64,000 nucleotides of DNA from Telopea speciosissima (Eukaryota > Streptophyta > Magnoliopsida > Proteales > Proteaceae): NCBI RefSeq assembly GCF_018873765.1, contig NC_057925.1, positions 13,155,568 to 13,219,567 of the forward strand, read 5' to 3'. Below, piece by piece: positions 1-11,400 of this stretch. The position numbers and the translations under genes were made by a program. The stretch's first letter is position 1; each line of letters opens with the position of its first letter. The notes below the pieces were generated by a model. It worked only from the letters and a program-made list of their open reading frames with translations, did not search any database and was not told the origin of the DNA.

Positions 1-2330
1 CTCCATTTCTTTCATAGGCTCCTCCAAACATTGGACCCTTGCGCACACGATCTTGAGGCAGTTGATATTGGGATTCCTTTTCATTGCCAGCATTTTTGAA
101 GTCATCCCTCACATGGGCGTACCATGGATCAGAGATAAGAGATGGGGGTTCCACTGGATCTTGAATTTCTCCTTCTTCTAACATGGGTCCAGCACCCACA
201 TTGGGCACTTCCCTTATGTGGATGACCAGGTTAATCCCTTCAACCTCGTGTAAAGGGGAGGCACCCAAGAGACCAGGCCCACTAGGATGAGGGGGGTCCC
301 ACAAGGATGAGTCTAGGAGACCTTTGGAATCACCTTTCATGTCCATTTTAGAGCATAAACTTAAAATCTCAACCTGATTTCTATTTGTGGTCAGACTGTG
401 AGTGACAGATGGCCTGGTAATAGGTTGTAGAGAGCTTGAAGTCCTAGAGTGGGATGGGTTCAGGCTTGTAGAAGTTGCAGTAGGGAGAGTTTCACAAAAA
501 TGGGCATGGGGGACAGGTATCTCGGGCCTCGAGGAGGAAAAGCCAATGGGGGAATCACCCTCAACGGACTGAATAACCATTCCACTTGTCTCCATTAACC
601 CAGTAGTTTGATCGTTATAGGACTCAAGAGATTTCAAATTTAAAGGGTTAGACCTTCCCGCAAATAGCTCTCATCCCTCTGTACGTAATTTGGAAGATGT
701 GTGTTTTGTAGCCGAAGGTGGAAGTCTATCTTGTAGGACAGCTCTCTCTTGCATTTGTACAACCGGCTGTTGATGACCTCCCCCAAAACCTCTCGCAACG
801 TCCCATCCAAAGGAGCTTCTTCCTCATCACAAGCAAGGGCAGCAAACCTATTATGGTTAAAATCAGGCATTGCATTGTTAACAGGTTGTAAAAGAGGCAT
901 TTGTCGACCCAAAATCATGCAAACTTTGACCTGCATATTTCTACTTGATCCCCATTGGTGCAGCACATTGTCACTCCCACCCCTTCAATCAGCATTAATT
1001 CAAAATCATGTACCACGACATCATCTCCTCTCTCAACAGGTTGGAGTGTATCAAATTTCACCGGAATGTGGACATCTTCAATAGCGTGCTCTTCCTCCTC
1101 CGACAAAGATTCAAAATCCATTGTGTGCTCCCTTCGGCATTGATTAACAGTCTGCCAATATGGTATAAGTTACTTGACGCCAGGCATGGATGGCTCCAGA
1201 TTTGTAGAGAGACCAAAGGAGGATGGTCCCTTCTTTGTAGCTTCCTTGGAAGCACCATGAGCAGATCGAGGGCACTGGTTATCACTGTGACCAAAAACCA
1301 GGCATTGAGATCAGCGAGATGGGCGCCAATCATAAAGAACGACCTGATTGAAACTTCGACCATCTTCATCGGCAATGGTGATAGAGGATGGGAGGTCTGT
1401 GGTGGTAGATATTTCAATACAAATTTTTGCAAAAGATAGTCTTTCCTGGGATTTAGTCCATTTGTCAGAATATAGTGGAGTTCCTAACGTGCTTCCGATG
1501 ATACTCAAGGCATCCTCTGTCCACAAATGAAAGGGAAGGTTGGGCAAGTTTACCCAGATGGGAATCGAGTTACAGGATATATGGGATAGACAAGCTTGAG
1601 GAGACCATGGCCTAAGGAATATTGGTTTCTTTTGGACAAACCAAGGTCCCTCTTCTAATGCTTGTAACATATCAGATTCATCAGAAAATTTGAAGATAAA
1701 CATTCCACTATCGAGAAGGTAAGTCTCAATGGAACCAACAACCTTCCATTGCCTACATAAAACATCATGAGTCAACATAAATAGCAGTTTGCGTCCTATG
1801 AAGTAACTCCAACAGAGTGTTGTTCCATGGCGATGCTCCCTCCTCAACGACAGATCCTGGGCAAACTGCTATCAGTTTTCCATCCATTGGCTTAGGTGAG
1901 ACAAAATGGAAGTTAAAACCCCTTCCCACCCTTGAGCTTCTGGAGAATAAAGATGACAATATACTACCTTTTTCACTGCCTAAACCAACTAGAGGGGAAG
2001 GAGCGCCCCGCTAGTGCCCTGTACAAAACTCTCTGGGATCCCTTCCGCTGCATCAACAGATCCTTCGTCAAACCCCACCTGGCCGGGCTGCAATAGATGC
2101 ACCTCAGACACAGAAGCAGCACCCAAATCTCCTTGTTGGAGAGGCCCCTTCGAAGGCTAAAGATGAGGGAACTCCGCCAACTCAGAGTCTATCCTGATGC
2201 CACATGCAATCAAGGTGATGGCTTCATCTGAAGAGGTTACTCCCTTTCTGCTCTGAGCATTTTGTTTCCTTTTCTTCCCAGTCATGTCTTCCACCTTCTT
2301 TAGTGGTAAAATTGACGGTTCTGCGCCCTT
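1..2330 (-). pseudogene. LINE ORF1 relic (DUF4283 plus degenerate zinc knuckle)
   Basis: The best-preserved part is an open frame at 1311-1847. It reads as the DUF4283 module typical of plant LINE ORF1: a stretch like SGMFIFKFSDESDMLQALEE, then GPWFVQKKPIFLRPW, then PIWVNLPNLPFHLWT and KICIEIS. Directly after it a stop replaces the position expected for the first knuckle cysteine, followed in frame by CLVFGHSDNQC, which matches the rest of a CCHC knuckle. The N-terminal part (about 1765-1960) is in another frame, so at least one frameshift lies near 1800-1850. The rest, toward position 1, reads as broken low-complexity tail. ORF1 proteins bind the LINE RNA; this copy is dead. No ORF2 is seen next to it inside the window. 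Confidence 0.75.
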
Positions 2331-2789
2331 TTATCCTATAGTTAGATAGAAAAATAGTAAGAACATATCACTCATGGAAAAAAAAAAAACTTACACAACA
2401 TTAACATAATTCCTAGATCATACAAATAGAAACATATGTAACAAAGAAACAAACCATACACTTTAAATATCAAATTACTAACACAAACATCATCTGTAGT
2501 TCCATATCATATATATCCTGATACAAATAAAAATAGTATTCAAAGTCAAAGTTCCATAGTTCTAGTAAGTAATTTGGTCGATTTGCCAAGTAAATTAGTT
2601 TAGATTTTTAAGTATGACAAATTTAACCTTGACTTGTGTTGACTCCAATTATCCACCAAATAAAATGGTTGATCTTGTCAAGCTGGATCTCCTGGTCATC
2701 GAGAGAGGCTTAGTTAGAGGGTCAATTCCACCAAGAACATAGTTGATCTCGAGTAGCTTGATCATTTCTATCTTTGACCAAAATTCTAA

Positions 2790-3255
2790 CACTAACCATG
2801 AAATAAACACACCTGTCTTATGCTGCGCAGGTCTTTCTGAACCAACCATAGGCCTAATAGGATGGGCTTATTGCTTTTTGCTTGATGGACAAAGTGTTTT
2901 AACATCTGCAGGATTTGCTGCTTCAACCGACGGAACAAAGGCTGAGCTACTTGGAATCTTGCAGGGGTGGAAACACGCTGTGACTGATAAAATCCAACTC
3001 AAAGAAGTATGGATCAATAACCAGAATCTACACAAGCTTTTGGTATCCAAATAGGCAAACAATATTCCTGTTCATATCATCCCCCCCTTTTTTGAACTAG
3101 CTGAAGTAACTTCCAACTTCTCAATTATACAGTTTAAGTACAAAAACAATATGTGGACTCGTATCCTACGGTCTTTAGCTACTTTCTCACTTACCAATAG
3201 AACGACTATCTCACCCTTTCTTTATGATGTACAAATGTTTTGCTCTCTTTAAGTA
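2790..3255 (+). pseudogene. RNase H (RVT_3-type) relic from a LINE
   Basis: The plus-strand frame shows the pattern of the plant RVT_3 RNase H domain: LIGWAYCFLLDGQSV, then AELLGILQGWKHA (the conserved AE.LALLQGL helix) and LKEVWINNQNLHKLL (the position of the usual E.DS..LV segment). A stop at 3052 breaks the frame. The same frame continues with NNIPVHIIPPFFELAEV and a degenerate C-terminus. The catalytic acidic residues are only partly kept. It points opposite to the ORF1 relic at 1-2330, so the two need not come from one insertion. Confidence 0.55.
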
Positions 3256-5433
3256 AATAAATTTCTTCATCAAATAAAAAAACTTGATCATTTCTAGAGT
3301 TGGACTACTGAGTTTTAAAACAGAGATTCCAAAGACCCAAAGTCACGTGTTACAATGGTTTTTCCAAATCAGGTTAATGAAAAATCTCCTAGTCATCCTC
3401 CAACCGTAATCATACAATGTGCCTCTCAACTATTTTGAGGTACTAATCACCATGGACACCTCCATCATCTTTATTGTTTTTTTGGCTAATGGTTTAGCAA
3501 CCCTTGATTCATGTGACTTACAGTCACCTAAGAATATGCACCAAATTTGGAGGGAAACTTCATCTTTCTACTGACTGATGAAGTTTTTCAGTGAATTTGG
3601 CCTCAACTCAAATGGGAAACTTGTTCTAATGATGCCTTAGGATCGCCTTCTATAAGACCTAACTTACATAATTTTTTTTTTATATAAGATGCATCGCATT
3701 AACCAACCTACCGTTCCATACATCAAAAGAGACAATCATATAAAAAGAAGAAGTACTAGGCTTTATGGGAACGACCATGCCACAATCCAATCACCGGGGT
3801 TGGAAAAGATCGGGTCTTCACCTTATCTCAAACCTTTGAAAGGAAAAGAGAGAACACAAAGGTTCTTAGAATCGCCTCCTAGGCTAAACATAAGGCCAAT
3901 AAATAACTCCATGTATGACTCCAATGAGGACTAGTCAAACCATCATTAGGGTACGTGTCAGGGTACAGCCCGACGAAGGTATTAGGCACCGGCTTAGAAT
4001 CGACCTTCTTAAGCAATTGCAATTAATATCATATAAACATGAATGCTGAGTATGTTAGCAAAACAACAAATAAAACTAAGCATACAATACCTTAGACGGC
4101 TGCAAAAAGAAGTTATAATAGTAAACAAGACCTAAACATATATGAAAACATGAAAGACTCTAGGCCATATGAAGATTTGTCATGGAACAGCGAACATGGC
4201 CATAATAGAACATACAAACAAACACGATACTCAACATGAAATTAAATCTATATGCAACCCTAAGCATGAGGACAATGTGGAAACTAAAGAACAACACCTA
4301 AAAAGACATAAATGACACAAGAACCATAACCACAACAACGAAATAAATGTTAATATTGAACCTAAGAATGACTAAGAAAATGACACATGTTACAACACCA
4401 TAAAAAACTAGCTTGGCACCTATGCAAAGCAAGAAGACAATGAAAAACCCCTTAAAAGAAATCTAACAAGGCAACATCTAAACTAAACATTAACATATCA
4501 AATAATAAAAGAAAATCCCGAGTATGACTGAGAACAATTCTACCGAGGAAGACAGCATACTACCACTGTCTCTACCAAAACGATAGCAATATACATATAA
4601 GTACATGGTTATACCTAAGTAGAAATAAAGGACTTTATATTTAGGGTTAACTGAGATTGAAGACAACCCAATAAACCTTCAAACAACTCTAGAAAGAATG
4701 CTTCAAAGCTGAAGAAAAACTCTCAAGAGCACTCCAGAAAAGAAACTCATAGAGCATGTTTCTAGCCTTCAAAGACTGATGGTGGGGATCCCCAAAACAT
4801 GGGCCAGACACTCCTTTATAAATAAAGATTCTCTTAGAGCATCTCTAGGTCAATTAGAAACAAACCTCAGTCAAAACCGTTGGATTTTGAGTCAGATATG
4901 ACCGTTATGACATCAATGAAAAAAAAAATATAATAAAATAAAAACTCCGTCCACAACTCAAAAAGAGTGGAAATTTGTGATTGAAAGGTTTTCTTACTCC
5001 AATCCACTTGCCAAAGTGTCTTAAGACATTGTGGACACTCCTAAGACGTCAAAGGACAATTTGCAAGCAAATGGAACTCCCCAAAATCCAATCCAGATTA
5101 ACTCTAATATCAACTTCAACATGAAGTGTGGCGCCAACGGTGCAGGCAGCAAGGACACTGGTTGGTTGTAACCAGGTCTGGGGATGAAATTCCGCTTTCA
5201 TCCCACAGAACCAGGATGGGGTGGGGAGAAGAGCGGCAAAAAATCAAAATTTTTTTTTGGGGGGGGGGGGGGGGAGTGGGAACACCAAGTTGGAGAGAGA
5301 TTAATAGATATGAGTCAATGAAAGGAGTCACCCAAATCCACTTTTCTCTGCTTTGGAGGTCTCATATGTAAGCAGAAGGATATACATGACGATCTGCTAT
5401 AGTCCTGTACTACCATTGCCAAAATGTCAATAC
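3256..5433. other. Gene-free A-rich spacer; 3' flank of the ankyrin gene
   Basis: I see no coding region I would defend. The short frame at 3689-3934 has no recognised domain. The stretch 3,650-4,900 is A-rich. It carries AAGGTATTAGGCACC at about 3976-3990, a wording common in plant retroelement DNA, and a TATA-like TTTATAAATAAAG near 4815, so a decayed LTR is possible but not shown. A T9-G17 homopolymer block sits at about 5249-5275. About 300 bp before 5434 should include the 3' UTR of the minus-strand ankyrin gene. Confidence 0.4.
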
Positions 5434-8400
5434 TTAGGAAACTCCAACTCCATTAAGTTCAAATTGTGCAACAGCTGCATTGATTGCATCAATGACTTCC
5501 ATCTTCCCCCGGCTCACTGCCTCATCCATCGGAGTCCTTTCATAGCTAGCCACACATCCAAATAAAAAGCATAAAGAAAAATGAGTACCTTACATCCACA
5601 ATCTTCTCTAAAAGAAAATTTCATAGTTAGAAGACCTTGATTCCAGGTCAGAAACAACAAACCTGTTTAGTATAGTTACATCGGCTCCTGCTAAAATCAA
5701 ATTGTTCACCACCTGGAAAAGCCATTTGTTGATAAGCTTGTAAAAATAAAAATAAAAAGGCGTACACAGTGCACAAGGCTCCCACCACTGCAGGGTCTGG
5801 GGAGGGTCATAAAGTACACAGCCTTACCCCTGCTTTTGCAGAGAGGCTGTTTCCAGACCTGGAAACAAATTGAGTACCATAACCTGGAATGCACAATTAC
5901 CTCAATGTGCCCATTGAGGCAAGCCCAGTGAAGAGGGGTATTTTTCTCCATATTACAAGCATTAAGATCCTGCATCACATATAAGCTCCAAAACTTAGGG
6001 TCCATTACAATGACTTTGAGATGTGAGGCAAGAAAAATCAGCAATTGCGAGATTGCATCATAGAGGGCTCGTCCAAAGACTTGAGTAAATGCACACCATT
6101 CAAATCATGTCAAAGAATCCATAAACAACTCAAAATTTTAAAAATTCAAAAAGGATGCTAATTGGAGAGTTCATAACATGTTTGTTCTCAAAAAGCAGAT
6201 CAGATGGTTCCATGTATCTGCTCAAGTTAACTCATTTTGTGTATTGTACCATCCAACTCCTAATGCCCTGAACCTAAGATGTAGTCAATTATCAGGAACC
6301 CAGACCTCTATGAGGACCAAAAGGACCAAGATGCAACATGCTCACTTTTATATGATAATGTGATCTTTATCTTTATCAGATTATATTGAATGTATACATT
6401 GGTTTTGGCTACAGGTCCTTTTTGTCCTCACAAACAATAGATCAATCATTGTGGGTTGGCTACATGAATCCTGTTTCAGCAGTCCACTTTATCAGGACAC
6501 ATCTTCCACTAAAGGTCCTTTTCTTTAATTACTTCCATAAAAAGGAGGGTGGACCTTGGTGCAATGGTAAGGTTGCTCCATTGCGACCTAGTGATCGCGG
6601 GTTCGAGTCAGGAAACAGCCTCTCTGCGAAGCGGGAGTAAGGTTGCGTACATTATGACCCTCCCCAGACCCTGCAGTGGCAGGAGCCTCGTGCACTGGGT
6701 ACGCCCTTTTTTATTACTTTCATAAAAGGACAAGGCAACAAATCTTCTCTCACTACCATAGTTGTCAAGGCATCGCCTAGGCGACCAGGCACCTTGGTCG
6801 ACTTGGGCACCTTTTTTGTGTCGCCTTGCTTTTGGACCCTCTCCAACGCATTGGGTCGCCTAGACGCCGTGACAACTAGGCTCACTACAACCCAACTCTT
6901 TTTTGCTTCATATGCCCTGTTAGAGCCTCCAACTTTAACAAAATCAACCTGTTCTTAATATATCCACAGACCAGAAGCATGTGCAAGTTAACAAGTTCAC
7001 TTGCATGCCCACTATAGCAGCCAGCAAGTCCAATTTCCATATAGAGAGTTAGTTGGTTATAGTATATCAATACTAAATGCATTGAGATAGTTATTTATAC
7101 AGTCGATGGAGCTTGACAATGGTCAATTCAAATCTTACATTTTTTTTCTGACAAAATTGTCTGAGTGAAAGGACATTTTTGGGCACTCAGGTCTTATCAC
7201 CTAGTATGCAGGCATGACCTTAAAATGGGTATCTGCTGTGTTGACCAAAACCCAATCCACAACCTGGCCCAGAACAGCCTGCTTGCAATCTTACATTTCA
7301 ATTATTTTTCAAGGAAATTTAATTCTTAAATATCTCAACTTGACCTTAAAGGGGCAAAACTAAAGAAGGTGTTGGTTGAACCGTGGGTTAGAGAGAGGGA
7401 AGAAAAATAATAGAATTGATTGATTTAATGAGAGAAAGGCCCCCTCTATTATAAATAGAGGGGAAGTTACAACTTATATAAGCTAGGCGATGTGGGACTA
7501 AACCCACACAGCCAACTAAACACTCAATAATATAAATACCCCCACGGAATTCTGGAGTACATTATTCTAACACTCCCCCTCAAGCTGGATTGTACAAATA
7601 CGAAAGAAGGAAGATCCAGCTTGGACTAAAAGAAGAAAAAAACTCTAAAAGAAAAAAAACCCTCTCCATAACAATGCTAACACTTCCCCTCAAGTTGGCG
7701 CATACAAGGTACTAATGCCCAACTTGAATGAAAAATGGGAAAAATAAGTTGTATAGGTGCAATATTGAGGTCGATTGGTCCTTGAAGTGGGAGTAATCAG
7801 CCCTCTAAAAATTAGCAAAAACTGAAACCTGAAAGTCAGGGTTTTTGGCAGGTAACCAAATTAGCAGGTTAAGGAATTTTTGCTGTAGAAACAAATCCAG
7901 CCATCAGAAAGGGTCCAAACTTAGGTCGAGTAGGGCTTGTAGTAATAGGGAATCACCCCTAAAAAAATTAGCTGCATCTGAAAAGGGAAACCCTAAAATT
8001 GATTGGAGTCGGGGTTTTTCAAAACCCTGACAAGTTGAGATCGATTAGGGGATCTAAGCTGGAAAAAATAATAATTGATGGAGAGAAAGAAAAGAGGGAA
8101 GTAAGGTGTAGGAATAGGGTAACATAGGGCTGGAAAAAGGTTGCTTAGGGTGTTCCTCTATTAGAGGATCAGGTTTATCGAGATCTGATATCAAAGAAGG
8201 AGGAACCCCAAAATCGCAGAAGAGGCTTCCAGCTGTTTTTTAATAAAAAACGATAGGAGAGAAAGGGGGCAGCACTAAATCATCGATATGATGTTTACCT
8301 CATTAGTGCTGCCCCTGTTTTTGTGCTGAAAAGGAGAAAAACAGGAGCAGGAAAAAACGAGAAAAAAGGGAGAAGAGGAGAGATCGATTGGAGGAAAAGA

Positions 8401-11400
8401 AGGGAGAAAATAGGGTTTTTCTCTCTTTAACCTAGATTAGACCAGCTTTGATACCATGTTGGTTGAACCGTGGGTTAGAGAGAGGGAAGAAAAATAATAG
8501 AATTGATTGATTTAATGAGAGAAAGACCCCCTCTATTATAAATAGAGGGGAAGTTACAACTTATTTAAGCTAGGCGATGTGGGACTAAACCCCCACAGTC
8601 AACTAAACACTTAATAACATAAAATACCCCCAAAAGGGACCAGAATACCCCCATGGAATTCTGGAGTACATTATTCTAACAGAAGGTTCTGGCACAAGAG
8701 TAGATATTAAATCAGTCAGAATGAGGACATCTGGAAGACCTACCACGAATACGGAATCCTTAGAAAGCTCTAAAGTCATACTTGGCATGAGACCCAGACC
8801 CTGCATGTCATTCTTCACATCCTCACCTATGGTTATTTTAAGCATACCCGTAGTTCTTTTAGCTCCCTCAATCGGAATCCCAGTAGGGAGTGACCTGATT
8901 CCGATTAAGGGAGCTAAAAGAACTAGGAGCAGGCCTAAAATGACCATAGGTGAGGTTGTGAAGAATGGCATGCAGAGTCTGGGTCTCGTGCCAAGTATGA
9001 CCTCAGATAGAGCCTATTGGAGGGCAACGATACACGTTGTCAACACCAGGTAACTGAGATTTTCCTGATTTCCTGGTCTTTGCTTCTTTCCTCTTACTCT
9101 CATTTTTCTTTTTTCCATTTATCACTTTTCTTATCTCATTTCTTCATTCCTCTTACTCTACTTACACTTTGTGAGGACCTCTATTTTCCCTAATTTGTTT
9201 TGTAAGGATCCATGTAGCTGACCCCATTTAGTTGGGATAAGGCTGAGTTGTTGTTGTGTATATATATACACAAACCTTTATTAAAAAAATATATAGGCAT
9301 AAATCGACTAAAGCATACAATTGAAAGAAAATACAAGAAATCTTAATGTTATAGATTCCTCACCACTCCATTTTTTATAAGATACTCCACAACATCAAGA
9401 TGTCCATTAGCAGCTGCCATATGAAGTGCTGAAAGCAGATGATGAAAATACAATCAAATAAGGAACCAAACCATGGAAATGTTAAACATTACATTCATGT
9501 TAAGTACAATTAAAAAGGGTGTACTCAATGCACGAGACTCCCGCCACTCCAGGAGTCTGGGGAGGGTCATAATTTACACAGCCTTACCCCTGCTTCACAG
9601 AGAGGCTGTTTCCTGACTCAAATCCTCGACCATTAGGTCGCAATGGAGCAACCTTGCCATTGCGCCGAGGTCCACCCTCTTATGTTAAGTACAATTACAG
9701 ATGCATAAATCATATATTAGCTCCCAAAAAAGCTAGCAATTATAGGTTTGCAGGTGCAAGGGTGGCACATCAATGAATGGACTGGTACAGTAGATAGATA
9801 AGTAGAGAGAGACAGAGTCTAGCAGCAGCAGCAGCAGCACAAAAGAGTCAAAATTTTAGGATCAGCAACAAAAAAGGAAAAAATAACTGTCATTTCATCA
9901 TCTCTTTTCCCATGTTTACTTAAAAAGCCACAATCAAACCAAACAACTGCACTGAAGCTCAAATAGAAACATTACGAGAAGGGACAAGTATCAGTACCAA
10001 TAAACCGCTTGTACTAGGATTTTGACCATTAAATAGCCATAGTAACCATATCTCCACAGCATTGCATCCTGTTTTCATATCCCAATAACAGAAATTTGTT
10101 CAGAGTTGACAAATGGAGGACAAAGAATTGCAACTTGCAATTAATGGTCTGAAACTTGGACTGGGCCTCGACCTTTTTTGGTGACTGCCAGTGGTTTAGT
10201 TGGTCAATAACGCTGTTAAACTCATTCAGGAACTGCTTTGATGAAGGGGGTCAATGAAATCTTTCAAAAAATATGTGACCAGGCTGGGGTCAATCTGTTG
10301 ATCCTAAGATGTAGCCCAAGAGGGGGTGAATTGGAATTGCACAGTCAATGCTCACTAATTCGAACGATGTGACGCAAGTGGAAGATAGGTAAAACACACA
10401 GAAAAGAGACACCAGAGTTTAGAATGGTTCGACAAATACCTACATCCACTGCCCGGACTGTTCCAGGTCTTCCACTAAGATCTTAACACGTGCCACAAGT
10501 AAATTGCTGGGGGTACAATGTCTTGTATTTCGTCGCTTGCATAAGTGCGCTGATTCCGTAGGGCCGCTAAGAGGCCGAAGGCCTCAAGGCCCAGAAATAT
10601 AGTTAAACCTTCCGTGTGATTGTAGCTTTGTGAAGGGTTCCTGTAACTCATCATATGAGGGTTTGTCATCATTTTCTATTTCCTTGTCAGAACCCTATAT
10701 GCTCATAAAGCACACATTGCAATCCTTAGCAATGGAGTAATTGTTGACTCACTTTCCTCTGAGGTCATCCCATATGGCCAACAATGTTTTCCTCCCTTTG
10801 GCTTTCTCATTACCTGGCATCTTAGAGGGGCAATCTTCAGCCATGTGTTCAAATTTGCTACATTTGTAGCATCAGACACCCTTGTCATTGCTACTCAGAA
10901 TCTTATTTTTGCTCATTACATACTTTCTAAAATTCATAGTGAGCAGACCTACTTCATCATCTTTTAAATCATCTTCTTCACCATCCGAAGAAGCATTTAA
11001 GGCCAAGTCTTTTTTTCTTAGACTCGCCAGATTCCCCAGTCATCATCATCTCATGGGTGATGAGTGACCCAACAAGCTCGCTCTTCCAATGGAAGATTTT
11101 TAAGGTTTTTGGCCACTTGTATGCCCGTCACCTTGGGCTCCCAATTCTTAGGTAAAGACCTAAGAATTTTGTTTACTAGTTCCGCCACAGTATACTCTTT
11201 TCCAAGAGCATTTCAACCATTTATGATATTGGTGATCCTAGTGTACATCTCAGTGATGGATTCCTAGGGTTTCATCTTGAATAACTCATGTTAGTGAATC
11301 CATATGTTTATCTTGGAATACTTCACTTGGTCCGTGGCCTCATGTGTAACCTCAAGAGTCTTTCATTTTTCCTTTGCAGCTTTGCAAGTAGAAATATAGT

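Larger units (their letters stand above)
7370..8681 (-). mobile_element. Complete small non-autonomous LTR element (TRIM-like, copia-derived)
   Basis: Two direct repeats of 203 bp (7370-7572) and 225 bp (8457-8681) bound an 884-bp interior. Each LTR begins TGTTGG and ends CTAACA on the plus strand. A perfect 5-bp target duplication GAAGG flanks the element (7365-7369; 8682-8686). The primer-binding site is TGGTATCAAAGC on the minus strand (8445-8456), directly next to the right LTR; this complements initiator tRNA-Met. The polypurine tract TTGAGGGGGAG abuts the left LTR on the minus strand (7573-7583). The element is therefore in minus orientation and intact as a structure. I see no gag or pol. 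The wording around the polypurine tract is typical of plant copia elements. It sits in ankyrin intron 3. Confidence 0.9.

Noticed and set aside
5249..5275. G-quadruplex or functional poly-G signal
   Set aside because: A plain T-then-G homopolymer run; length is likely variable and error-prone, and no structured G4 spacing is present.
6546..6610. tRNA gene
   Set aside because: A- and B-box words are present, but the unit continues into the SINE body with a T tail and target duplications; no cloverleaf acceptor stem closes.
8603..9053. ORFs of 110 and 122 codons on opposite strands
   Set aside because: They mirror each other because the DNA is a palindrome; no gene on either strand.
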